NCBI GenBank assembly: GCA_910589595.1
Contig: CAJUTM010000006.1
Span: 62,001-126,000, forward strand
Source: an uncultured Eubacterium sp.
GTDB taxonomy: Bacteria; Bacillota; Clostridia; Lachnospirales; Lachnospiraceae
DNA: 64,000 nt
Direction of reading: 5' to 3'
The number at the start of each line of letters is the position of its first letter. The first letter of the stretch is position 1. The position numbers and the translations under genes were made by a program. The notes beneath the pieces were generated by a model. That model saw only the letters and a program-made list of their open reading frames with translations, did not search any database and was not told the DNA's origin. Below are positions 17,652 through 25,627 of the stretch, one piece after another.

Positions 17652-18689
17652 TTATGCGGTTACCTGTATGTGACAGGTTTCTTTTGTGCCGTCCTCCGAG
17701 GCATAGATATAGCAGCTTCCTTTCTTTTTAGCCGTTACTTTTCCCATGCTGTCCACGCTCGCGACAGCTGATTTGCTGCTTTTCCATGCGGGCGCATTGC
17801 CGGAACTGACAGCAGCTGTCAGCTTTAACGATTTGCCCTTTTTAATCGTGGCGGATGATTTGCTCAGTGAAATCATCGGAGATTTTACAGTAATCTCGCA
17901 TTCCTTTGTGACGCCGTCCAGATTGGCAGTAATAATTGCCGTTCCGTGTTTGATGGCGGTCACTCTGCCGCTTTTGCTTACCGTGGCAACGCTTTTTTTC
18001 TTTGTTTTCCATGTCACGCTGCGGCCGGAAGATGTCTTTGCCTGCAGGGCCAGACTCTGTTTCCGGTAAAGAGAAGCGCTTTTGCGGCTCAGCGTAATTT
18101 TTGGCTTTTTCACTGTCAACCGGCATACTTTCGTGCTTCCGTCAGCCTTTGCGGTGAGATTCGTCTCGCCGGTTTTCCGCGCCGTTATCCTGCCGTTTTC
18201 GTCTATTGTGGCAACGCTGGATTTTTGGGATTTCCATGTGACGGGTGAGCCGTTAGATGTACTCGCCTTTATCGTCGCGCAGGTTCCATTTTCTATCGTG
18301 AGATTAGATGCTGACAAGGTGATTTGAGTCTTTTCAACCGTCACCTGACAACTGGCTTCTCCGCCTGTTACCTTGCCCGTAATTTTGCAGGTTCCCGCTT
18401 TCTTTGCGGTGATTTGCCCGTAAGTGTTGACAGAGGCAACGCTTGATTTACTGCTTTTCCAGACGATACGCTTGCCATTGCTGGCGACGCCTGTGAGAAA
18501 ACAGCTCTGCCCGATACGCAATGTGCAGTTGTATCTCGATAAGAGAACAAGAGCATAGCCGCCAGCAGACTGTACGGAAGTAACATGTGTTGTGAATAAT
18601 GTGGCGATAAGCGCCAATGAGAGCAGAATGGATGTTCCCTTATGCAGGAACAATTTCTGCCTGTGGAATTGTTTTGATAAATATCTCAT
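17652..18689 (-). CDS. Secreted four-domain Big2 (Ig-like) protein
   Basis: A 345-residue exported protein. The ATG at 18689 has AGGAGGGG correctly placed; the longer frame has no ribosome site. The signal peptide is GTSILLSLALIATLFTTHVTSVQSA. Four tandem Big2 domains of about 70-75 residues follow, each with a VWKSSKSSVASVNxxGxITAKKxG-like core (for example RIVWKSSKSSVASV, PVTWKSQKSSVATI, SVTWKTKKKSVATV, APAWKSSKSAVASV) and ending in a CxxTV strand. The protein stops with the last domain and has no cell-wall anchor, so it is probably a released or loosely bound surface protein. Confidence 0.85.
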   Translation of the reverse strand: MRYLSKQFHRQKLFLHKGTSILLSLALIATLFTTHVTSVQSAGGYALVLLSRYNCTLRIGQSCFLTGVASNGKRIVWKSSKSSVASVNTYGQITAKKAGTCKITGKVTGGEASCQVTVEKTQITLSASNLTIENGTCATIKASTSNGSPVTWKSQKSSVATIDENGRITARKTGETNLTAKADGSTKVCRLTVKKPKITLSRKSASLYRKQSLALQAKTSSGRSVTWKTKKKSVATVSKSGRVTAIKHGTAIITANLDGVTKECEITVKSPMISLSKSSATIKKGKSLKLTAAVSSGNAPAWKSSKSAVASVDSMGKVTAKKKGSCYIYASEDGTKETCHIQVTA

Positions 18690-18847
18690 ATAAGACCCCT
18701 CCTCTGTGTGAGGAGAGTGAGGGGATGGTTGTAATATAACACAGATGAATGTGGAAAACAAGTGGCTTTTATCCGTTATCTAAGCGGTTTGAGCTGTTAA
18801 AAATAAAATCGGGGAGAGGTAAGAGACTGCGCACCCGTCAAAGGGCG

Positions 18848-19591
18848 TCAGTAACAATCTTTATAAGGGGAATTGCTAATTCCTTTTGCTTCCAGTTTTG
18901 TAACAATTCCGTCAAGCACCGGCCGGCAGATTTTTTTGAACCATTTTGCGCCGCCAAACAATTTCACCAAAGTAGGACTGATTGCATAATAGAGGCGAAT
19001 CAATCCCTTTCCGTACCATCTTTTTGCGAGAAAGCCGTCGCGAAAACGGCGGAGTACCCACACTTGCGAACAGTCGTAAGAACCGTAAACGGCAGTAGCC
19101 ACGTAACAGCCTCTTCGTCTGTTGTGTTTTTTCACATTTTTATGGCTGTTGTTTTTGCCGGCAGGAGTGGAAGAATTACTTTGTATCATACTGCTTTTGG
19201 CAATGAATGCGCCGGCATCTTTTTGTATCATCTCATGTTCAATTAGTTTCTGGCGGATGTTGTCCACAATTTCGCCGTTTGCGGTTTCCGGAAGCAGCGG
19301 GTCGCTCTTGAAGTCAATAATTAATTTGTTATCAATAGTCAGTGCCATTTCTATTCTCTGGTCGCTGTCCGCAATTACCCCATCCGGCAGATAATTCAGC
19401 AGATAACTGTGAAAACCGCGTACTTTGTATCCACGCTCGAGAAAAGGATTGTGACGGTAAAAATCACCTTCCATTTTTACACCGTATTCCCGTAGCGCCT
19501 CAACTACGATTTTTGCCCAGCATTCACCTGCTGTGTCGACATTCACCATCTCATCCGGCGCAAGATAATCAAAATAATATGCTCTTGCCAT
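18848..19591 (-). CDS. CFI-box-CTERM domain protein
   Basis: A 247-residue protein. GGAGG lies 6 bases before the ATG at 19591. The N-terminal ~135 residues are an unrecognised globular domain (ARAYYFDYLAPDEMVNVDTA onward). A Ser/Asn/Lys-rich linker leads to GCYVATAVYGSYDCSQVWVL and LRRFRDGFLAKRWYGKGLIR, the CFI-box-CTERM pattern (C-[FY]-[IV]-A-T-A-V-Y-G-S), whose function is unknown. The C-terminal segment is amphipathic and membrane-like (LIRLYYAISPTLVKLFGGAKW). It faces the tyrosine recombinase across a gap with inverted repeats and a promoter, so its expression may be switched by inversion (inference). Confidence 0.8.
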   Translation of the reverse strand: MARAYYFDYLAPDEMVNVDTAGECWAKIVVEALREYGVKMEGDFYRHNPFLERGYKVRGFHSYLLNYLPDGVIADSDQRIEMALTIDNKLIIDFKSDPLLPETANGEIVDNIRQKLIEHEMIQKDAGAFIAKSSMIQSNSSTPAGKNNSHKNVKKHNRRRGCYVATAVYGSYDCSQVWVLRRFRDGFLAKRWYGKGLIRLYYAISPTLVKLFGGAKWFKKICRPVLDGIVTKLEAKGISNSPYKDCY

Positions 19592-19683
19592 CGTAAGCCT
19601 CCATTTCTTTTCCTTATGTGTTTTCTGCTTGTAGGCATTTTGTGAGAAAAATATATGCCTGCAATATTGGAACAAACGAAAAT

Positions 19684-19707
19684 GTAACAAAATTACTATT
19701 CTGTTAC
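19684..19707 (-). repeat. Left inverted repeat (putative recombinase or operator site)
   Basis: Read on the - strand this 24-mer is GTAACA, GAATAGTAATTT, TGTTAC. It matches the site at 20005-20028 at 20 of 24 positions in the opposite orientation. The arms GTAACA/TGTTAC are perfect inverted repeats and the central six bases TAGTAA are the same in both sites. Confidence 0.65.
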
Positions 19708-20004
19708 ATTGTAGAAAAATTCCTTGTTTTTCTGCGTTTTACAATAACACACAACCGCCTTAAACAAAAAAAGTATCTCCTGATTTTTCTAATCTTATGA
19801 CTCTGGTAGCATTTTATCACTTTTGGCAGCAGACAGTGAGTTTTGCGAGAGGCGGCGAAAGACTTATGTAAACGAAAGAAACGATTTATTTTTCGTCGGG
19901 AGCAGCATACCGGACAAGATACCGCAGGATACCCATTACATTGATATTAAATTATTAAGCCTCCAAATTTCCCTTTACACTTCCCACGATTGGTGATAAA
20001 ATTA
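19708..20004. other. Non-coding segment between inverted repeats, candidate invertible DNA
   Basis: 297 bases with no convincing gene. Its right edge carries a strong rightward promoter (19974-20002); its left part has no good leftward promoter. With a FimB-sized tyrosine recombinase next to it, the arrangement resembles fimS-type phase switches. In the given orientation the promoter faces the recombinase; after inversion it would face the CFI-box-CTERM gene. Inversion itself cannot be seen in a single sequence. Confidence 0.5.
19974..20002 (+). promoter_or_regulatory. Strong promoter at the edge of the candidate invertible segment
   Basis: TTTACA (19974-19979), a 17-base spacer and TAAAAT (19997-20002). 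It points toward the recombinase gene and abuts the right inverted repeat. A second -10-like TATACT at 20054-20059, without a good -35, lies outside the segment. Confidence 0.6.
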
Positions 20005-20028
20005 GTAACAGATTAGTAAAAATGTTAC
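20005..20028 (+). repeat. Right inverted repeat (putative recombinase or operator site)
   Basis: GTAACA, GATTAGTAAAAA, TGTTAC. It is the partner of 19684-19707, with centres 321 bp apart. It overlaps the expected transcription start of the adjacent promoter, so a repressor-binding role is also possible. Confidence 0.65.
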
Positions 20029-20090
20029 AGGTGTCCTCTTGCCTCTGATAGGTTATACTTAAACTATCAAAGATAAGGGGGCATATTATT

Positions 20091-20663
20091 ATGGCAGAAA
20101 CAGAACCAATCAGAAGTAAGAAACAGTTAAAAGAACTGGCAGGATACTATTTGAAAAAGGGACAATTGCGCAATTATACGCTGATTGTCATGGGAGTATA
20201 TACGGCATTAAGAATCAGCGATTTATTACGTTTACAATGGTCAGATGTATATGATGAAGAACAAAAGAAATCTTACACTCATATTACGGTAACGGAGAAA
20301 AAGACAAAGAAGACGAAAACGATTGCCCTGAACAAACAAGTCATTGGCGCGCTGCGGCAGCAGTTCCTCCACCGTCGGGGGGAATTTATTTTTGCCAATA
20401 ACCGCAAAGACGCCAAGGCGATTAGTCGGGTTCAGGCATGGCGTATCATTCGTGCGGCGGCGACGGCGATTGGTCTCAATGGCAAGATTTCCTGCCACAG
20501 TTTGCGCAAGACTTTCGGTTATCATGCATGGACGAGCAATGTAGTTTCTCCGGTAGTGATTATGGAAATTTATAATCACAGTGATTTTAAAGTTACGAAA
20601 CGTTATCTGGGTATTACGCAGGATGATTTGAATGCGGCATATATGGGGATACAGTTGATTTGA
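20091..20663 (+). CDS. Small tyrosine recombinase (FimB/FimE-sized)
   Basis: 190 residues, consisting of the catalytic domain only; the N-terminal SAM-like core-binding domain of XerC/D is absent, as in fimbrial-switch recombinases. The catalytic set is complete: Arg41 (ALRISDLLRLQW), Lys near 75, His136 and Arg139 (CHSLRKTFGYH), His163 (IYNHSD) and the nucleophile Tyr172 (KRYLGIT). AAGGGGG lies upstream of the ATG. There is no phage or transposon gene around it, and the closest plausible target is the pair of inverted repeats just upstream. The alternative is an orphan integrase left from a lost element. Confidence 0.9.
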   Translation: MAETEPIRSKKQLKELAGYYLKKGQLRNYTLIVMGVYTALRISDLLRLQWSDVYDEEQKKSYTHITVTEKKTKKTKTIALNKQVIGALRQQFLHRRGEFIFANNRKDAKAISRVQAWRIIRAAATAIGLNGKISCHSLRKTFGYHAWTSNVVSPVVIMEIYNHSDFKVTKRYLGITQDDLNAAYMGIQLI

Positions 20664-20690
20664 CAAAATAACAGCAGGGGGGTAATTTCA

Positions 20691-21257
20691 ATGGAATTTA
20701 AGAAAATAGAGAAAAAGCATGCGGGAAAATTTATTCACCGCTATGATATCACCTATGATTTAGGGCAGGGACGGGAAAAAGTCTATGAAATGATTAGTCG
20801 GGACAGTGAAATTGACAGTCTGGAGCGTCTGCAGAGACGCAATCCTGACGCTGTTGTTCTCATTCTCCACGATGAAAGCGGAGAGAAGCTTCTTTTGAAT
20901 CGCGAATTTCGTCTGGCAGCAGGGACTTGGGTTTACAATTTTCCTGCCGGACTGTTGGAAGCGGGCGAGACGCCGGAGCAGGCGGCCGCAAGGGAGCTGA
21001 AAGAGGAAACCGGACTGCAGCTTACCGCTATTGATGACATGATGGGATACAGTTACAGTGCGATTGGCTTTTCCAACGAAAGCAATCTGTGTATTGTCGG
21101 CAGGGCCGCGGGACAGTTTGCCGAAAGCAGTTCTGCCGCAGAAGAAATTGAGGCCGGCTGGTTTACGAAAGAAGAAGTGAGGGAATTGATGAAACATAGT
21201 ATATTTGCGGCGAGAACACAGGCGTATTGTTACTTGTGGAGCAGAGAAAGGCTATAA
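20691..21257 (+). CDS. Nudix hydrolase, ADP-ribose pyrophosphatase-like
   Basis: A 188-residue hydrolase of nucleoside diphosphate derivatives. The Nudix box (residues 87-109) is complete: G-x5-E-x7-REL-x-EE-x-GL, visible as GLLEAGETPEQAAARELKEE. The N-terminal strand region and the downstream GFSNESNLCIVG resemble ADP-ribose/NADH pyrophosphatases of the NudF type. It follows the recombinase by 27 bases in the same direction, probably without functional linkage. Confidence 0.88.
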   Translation: MEFKKIEKKHAGKFIHRYDITYDLGQGREKVYEMISRDSEIDSLERLQRRNPDAVVLILHDESGEKLLLNREFRLAAGTWVYNFPAGLLEAGETPEQAAARELKEETGLQLTAIDDMMGYSYSAIGFSNESNLCIVGRAAGQFAESSSAAEEIEAGWFTKEEVRELMKHSIFAARTQAYCYLWSRERL

Positions 21258-21263
21258 GATAAA

Positions 21264-21320
21264 GACTGCCCGCACAAGCGATTTTGAATCGCCGGTACGG
21301 GCAGTCCGCAAAATAGTTTT
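21264..21320. terminator. Bidirectional terminator between Nudix and symporter genes
   Basis: GACTGCCCG (21264-21272) pairs with CGGGCAGTC (21298-21306), with an inner GCGATT/AATCGC stem. A T-rich stretch (TAGTTTTT) follows shortly downstream. The two genes converge here. Confidence 0.6.
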
Positions 21321-22858
21321 TATTTGCTCAGCAAAGATTTACTTTCCACATAATCTTTTGCTTTTTCAAAATCATCCAAAATGCTCTGTTCCGGTTTCTT
21401 TGTACACAGGCTGACGATTACGATACATGCCAGACTGAAGAAGAAGCCGAGCAGCAGGGAGTAAATACCGGTAGCGTCAGACAATGTGCTGCCATTTACA
21501 AGTGGAACGTAGTCCCAGATAATGACAAAGAGACCGCCGGATAAAATACCCGAAACAGCTCCTGCCAGATTGGTGCGCTTCCAAAACAGGGAGCATACGA
21601 CAAGCGGCCCGAAAGCAGAACCGAGTCCGGCCCATGCATCTGACACTAACTTCATAATACTGCTGTCCGGGTCCCATGCAATCAGAAAGGCAAGAATGGC
21701 AATAATGGCAACTGTCAGGCGGCTGATTTTCAAAACCTTTTTATCGTCGGCATCCGGTTTGATAATATTTTTATAAATATCTTTCGACACGGAAGAAGCA
21801 CAGACAAGGAGCTGCGAGTCAGCGGTTGACATAATGGCTGCCAGAATTCCACACAGGAATAATCCGCCGATAAAGATTAAAACAATATTACCGGAGAATA
21901 CATGTTGTATCATCTGTATAAATACATTCTCGCTATCTTCAAGCGCTCCTCCGAGAAAGGCCCGTCCGACAACACCAATCGCCCATGCGGCAATAAGTGA
22001 AATGGCTACCCAGATAATAGCAATTGTGCTTGATTTTTTGATTTCTTTTTCACTGCGGATTGCCATGAAGCGGACGAGGATGTGCGGCATACCGCAATAT
22101 CCGAGACCCCATGCCAATTGTGAAATAATTTCAACAAAAGTGTAAGGTTTGCCGTCGTTAGAAAACAGACTCATATAGTCAGAGCTAACGACGCCAGTTC
22201 CTGCCAGAGCAGCGCTAAAGTCTGATTGAATCATAGCATAAGCAGCAATCGGTACGATGAGAAGAGCGATAAGCATCATCGTTCCCTGAATAAAATCCGT
22301 AGTACACACGGCGAGAAAGCCGCCGAGGAACGTGTATGTAAGAATAACAATAGCGCCAATCGCCAGAGCGATATGGTAGTCAATGCCGAATACATTATTG
22401 AACAATTTACCGCCTGATGCCAGTGCAGAGGCTGTATACACGAGAAAGAAAATGACAATTACAATAGAAGAAATGCTCAGCAGTATTTTCTTCGTATCGT
22501 GAAAACGGTTTTCAAAAAACTCTGGCAGTGTCAGCGAATTATTGGCTACGATTGTATAGCGGCGCAGCCGTTTGGCAATGAGCAGCCAGTTGAGCACAGT
22601 GCCGAGAAACAGTCCTATGGCTATCCATGCCTGACCGGTGCCAAATGCATAGATCGAGCCAGGCAGCCCCATCAGAAGCCAGCCGCTCATATCGGAAGCC
22701 TGCGCAGATAAGGCGGCAACCCAGCCATTGAGACCGCGGCCTCCAAGGAAATAATCCTCCGTGTTTTTTGTTTTTTTCATAGACATGATTCCGATAAAAA
22801 TCATAATTAACAGGTAACATGCAAATGCTATTAAGATAGCAATGGAACTTCCAGACAT
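21320..22858 (-). CDS. putP: Sodium/proline symporter
   Basis: A 512-residue solute:sodium symporter (SSS family) importing proline. The ATG at 22858 follows AAAGGGG; the upstream extension has no ribosome site. Thirteen hydrophobic segments are expected, the normal length for PutP. Characteristic blocks are KKTKNTEDYFLGGRGLNGWV, ALSAQASDMSGWLLMGLPG, NNSLTLPEFFENRF and ILAAIMSTADSQLLVCASS. It is a single gene with its own promoter at 22938-22966. Confidence 0.93.
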   Translation of the reverse strand: MSGSSIAILIAFACYLLIMIFIGIMSMKKTKNTEDYFLGGRGLNGWVAALSAQASDMSGWLLMGLPGSIYAFGTGQAWIAIGLFLGTVLNWLLIAKRLRRYTIVANNSLTLPEFFENRFHDTKKILLSISSIVIVIFFLVYTASALASGGKLFNNVFGIDYHIALAIGAIVILTYTFLGGFLAVCTTDFIQGTMMLIALLIVPIAAYAMIQSDFSAALAGTGVVSSDYMSLFSNDGKPYTFVEIISQLAWGLGYCGMPHILVRFMAIRSEKEIKKSSTIAIIWVAISLIAAWAIGVVGRAFLGGALEDSENVFIQMIQHVFSGNIVLIFIGGLFLCGILAAIMSTADSQLLVCASSVSKDIYKNIIKPDADDKKVLKISRLTVAIIAILAFLIAWDPDSSIMKLVSDAWAGLGSAFGPLVVCSLFWKRTNLAGAVSGILSGGLFVIIWDYVPLVNGSTLSDATGIYSLLLGFFFSLACIVIVSLCTKKPEQSILDDFEKAKDYVESKSLLSK

Positions 22859-22937
22859 AAAAGAATCCCCTTTCGTAAGTAGTTGTAAAAGGTGCGGTTC
22901 CCATGTCAGGATGACAGAACACAAACACCTGTGACGT

Positions 22938-22966
22938 AGTATACCATAAAAATGTTTCCGGTGCAA
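22938..22966 (-). promoter_or_regulatory. Promoter of putP
   Basis: On the - strand: TTGCAC (22966-22961), a 17-base spacer and TATACT (22943-22938), about 80 bases before the start codon. Confidence 0.6.
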
Positions 22967-23015
22967 ATTTGCGTTGTTTTCTTGTGAAAAACAGGGTTTG
23001 CTTTTGTAAAATCAG

Positions 23016-23044
23016 TTGGAATACAGAAGTAAAAGTGCTATACT
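23016..23044 (+). promoter_or_regulatory. Promoter of the nucleoside phosphorylase gene
   Basis: TTGGAA (23016-23021), a 17-base spacer and TATACT (23039-23044), 45 bases before the start codon at 23089. Confidence 0.6.
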
Positions 23045-23088
23045 ATATAGAAATGATACGAAAAACAAAATCGCGGGGAGGTATGCAG

Positions 23089-24417
23089 ATGGGGAGCGGA
23101 CGTTTTGTGGACAGCATCCGCAAAAAGCGCATGGGGATAGCGCTGACGGCGCAGGAGATTCAGGAAATGATTGTCCGTTATGTGGCGGGTGATATTCCAG
23201 ATTATCAGATGTCTGCCATGCTGATGGCAATATGTTTTCAGGGGATGAATGATGAGGAATTGACGACGTTGACAACGGCGATGCGAGATTCCGGCGAAGT
23301 AATCGATTTATCAGCGATTGCCGGCGTTAAAGTGGACAAGCACTCGACGGGCGGTGTAGGAGATAAGACAACGCTGATTGTTGGGCCGATTGTCGCTGCC
23401 TGCGGCGTACCAGTAGCAAAGATGAGCGGGCGCGGTCTTGGGTTTACCGGAGGAACGCTCGATAAACTGGAATCAATTCCTAATTTTCGTGTCAGTCTGA
23501 GCGGGGAGGAATTTGTCCGCGCGGTGAAAGAAAACGGAATCAGTGTAATCGGGCAGACGGAAAATTTGGCGTCGGCGGACAAGGCCCTCTATGCGCTACG
23601 TGACGTCACAGGCACGGTCGACAGTATTCCGCTTATCGCGGCGTCGATTATGAGTAAAAAGCTGGCGGCTGGCAGCGATAAAATCTTACTTGATGTAACG
23701 ACGGGAAGCGGAGCTTTTATAAAGGACATAGAGGGGGCGTATGCGCTTGCCAGACGAATGGTGGCGATTGGCAAAGGCGCGGGAAAGGAGACGGCAGCCA
23801 TGCTTACCAGCATGGAAGAACCGTTAGGCGAAGCGGTTGGCAACAATCTGGAAGTAATCGAAGCGTTGCGGACGCTGCAGGGAAGTGGGCCGGAAGATGT
23901 CAAAGAGATATGTCTGGCGTTAGCGGGTATGATGTTATCGCTTGCCAAAACGAAAGAGGGCGAAACGGCGCTTTCGTTTGAGGAGGGAAAAGAAGAGGCG
24001 CGTGAGGCGCTTGAAAGCGGCAGGGCGTTTGCGAAGTTTCGGGATATGGTACAGACACAGGGCGGAGACGTCAGATATATTGACGAGCCGGAGCGCTTTG
24101 AAAAGGCAGAGGTGACAGAAGAGCTGACAGCGCAAGCCGATGGATATATTGTGAAAATGAACACCGAGGGATTTGGTATCGCGGCGGGAATGCTTGGCGC
24201 AGGCAGGGAGACAAAAGAGAGCACGATTGACAACAGTGCGGGCATTCTTGTGAAGAAGAAAACAGGGGAGTATGTAAAGAAAGGCGATGTACTTGCCGTT
24301 TGCTGCGGCTCAAGGCCGGAACAGGTGACAAGAGCGCTGGCGTATTTACAAGATTGTATTGTCATCGGCCCGCAGCAACCGGAGCCGCTTAAATTAATAG
24401 TGGATATTATAGGTTAA
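23089..24417 (+). CDS. pdp: Pyrimidine-nucleoside phosphorylase
   Basis: A 442-residue enzyme splitting uridine/thymidine (and deoxyuridine) with phosphate for pyrimidine salvage. The ATG at 23089 is 7 bases after GGGGAGG; an ATG six bases earlier is too close and the long N-terminal extension reads through the promoter. Family signatures are KHSTGGVGDKTTLIVGPIVA and MSGRGLGFTGGTLDKLESIP, with the C-terminal swivel domain (GFGIAAGMLGAGRETKE, VKKKTGEYVKKGD). The length fits Pdp/DeoA. Thymidine-specific DeoA is the alternative name. Confidence 0.92.
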   Translation: MGSGRFVDSIRKKRMGIALTAQEIQEMIVRYVAGDIPDYQMSAMLMAICFQGMNDEELTTLTTAMRDSGEVIDLSAIAGVKVDKHSTGGVGDKTTLIVGPIVAACGVPVAKMSGRGLGFTGGTLDKLESIPNFRVSLSGEEFVRAVKENGISVIGQTENLASADKALYALRDVTGTVDSIPLIAASIMSKKLAAGSDKILLDVTTGSGAFIKDIEGAYALARRMVAIGKGAGKETAAMLTSMEEPLGEAVGNNLEVIEALRTLQGSGPEDVKEICLALAGMMLSLAKTKEGETALSFEEGKEEAREALESGRAFAKFRDMVQTQGGDVRYIDEPERFEKAEVTEELTAQADGYIVKMNTEGFGIAAGMLGAGRETKESTIDNSAGILVKKKTGEYVKKGDVLAVCCGSRPEQVTRALAYLQDCIVIGPQQPEPLKLIVDIIG

Positions 24418-24461
24418 ATTTGGTAAAATAAAAATAATACTTACTTATTTGGAGGATGTCT

Positions 24462-25610
24462 ATGTATGATAGTATAGTAATCGGCAGCGGTTTTGCCGGA
24501 GCAGTTGTTGCCAGAGAGCTTGCAGAAAAGAAGCAGCAGAAAGTGCTGGTAATTGATTCAAGAGACCATTTGGGTGGGAACTGTTATGACAAAAAGGATG
24601 AGTTTGGAATCCTGATTCATCAGTACGGCCCCCATATTTTTCATACGAATATTGATCGTGTATATGAATATTTATCACGATTTACCGAATGGTATGAATA
24701 TCAACATGAAGTTGTGGGTAATGTATATGGCAGGGAACTACCGATTCCATTCAATCTCAATACGCTTGAAATGGTCTATGGCGAGCGGGCGCCTCATTTG
24801 GAAAAATTGTTGATTGACAATTTCGGGGAGGGCGCCAGAGTACCGATTCTGGAATTAATGAACCATGATAACGAGGAATTGCAGGAAATTGCACAATATG
24901 TATATGAGAACGTATTTTTGCGCTATACGATGAAACAGTGGGGAAAATCTCCAAAGGAGATAGATCCGGCAGTCTCCGGACGTGTTCCGGTATTGTTGTC
25001 ACGGGATAACCGCTATTTTCAGGATAAATATCAGGGACTGCCGTTGCATGGTTTTACACCCGTATTTGAAAAAATGCTGGATTATGCGGGAATCGACGTC
25101 CGCTTAAATTGCGAGGCAAAATCTGTTCTGACGATTGAGCCGGAGGCAGATACGCCGGTTCTCTTTGAGGGGCAGCCATTTGGCGGTAATATTATCTTTA
25201 CCGGGGCACTTGATGAGTTATTTGACTGCCGGTATGGCAGGCTGCCGTACCGCTCGCTGCAATTTGATTTTGAGCACTACGATAAGGAATTTTATCAAAG
25301 CCATGGCGTTATTAACTATACCGTATCGGAGGACTTTACCCGTATTACGGAATTTAAATATCTGACCGGACAATTGGAGGCGCCGGACACAACGATTGTC
25401 AAAGAATATCCGGTGTCATATAACGGTGGCGAGGAAGAGATTCCTTACTATGCCATCAATAACGCAGAAAACGACGCGCTGTTTCACAAATATAAAGAGC
25501 TTGTAGACAGCATTCCCAATTTCTATTTATTGGGTCGTCTGGCTGAATATAAATACTATAATATAGATGCTATCGTGGATAGGGCGCTCACGATGGCGGA
25601 GGAAATTTAA
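24462..25610 (+). CDS. glf: UDP-galactopyranose mutase
   Basis: A 382-residue FAD enzyme converting UDP-galactopyranose to UDP-galactofuranose, the donor for galactofuran-containing glycans. GGAGG (24451-24455) favours the ATG at 24462 over one at 24456. The FAD-binding motif is GSGFAG (8-13) with RDHLGGNCYD following; QYGPHIFHTN and the C-terminal NYT/REY-type blocks (EYPVSYNG, YYAINNAEND) are those of bacterial Glf. It opens the surface-polysaccharide locus and pairs logically with the GlfT2-like transferase at 36649. Confidence 0.93.
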   Translation: MYDSIVIGSGFAGAVVARELAEKKQQKVLVIDSRDHLGGNCYDKKDEFGILIHQYGPHIFHTNIDRVYEYLSRFTEWYEYQHEVVGNVYGRELPIPFNLNTLEMVYGERAPHLEKLLIDNFGEGARVPILELMNHDNEELQEIAQYVYENVFLRYTMKQWGKSPKEIDPAVSGRVPVLLSRDNRYFQDKYQGLPLHGFTPVFEKMLDYAGIDVRLNCEAKSVLTIEPEADTPVLFEGQPFGGNIIFTGALDELFDCRYGRLPYRSLQFDFEHYDKEFYQSHGVINYTVSEDFTRITEFKYLTGQLEAPDTTIVKEYPVSYNGGEEEIPYYAINNAENDALFHKYKELVDSIPNFYLLGRLAEYKYYNIDAIVDRALTMAEEI

Positions 25611-25627
25611 GAAAGAAGGGAAAGAAC

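Noticed and set aside
20054..20059. Main promoter of the recombinase at TATACT
   Set aside because: No -35 match lies at 16-18 bases; the promoter at 19974-20002 is much stronger. It may still act as a weak second promoter.
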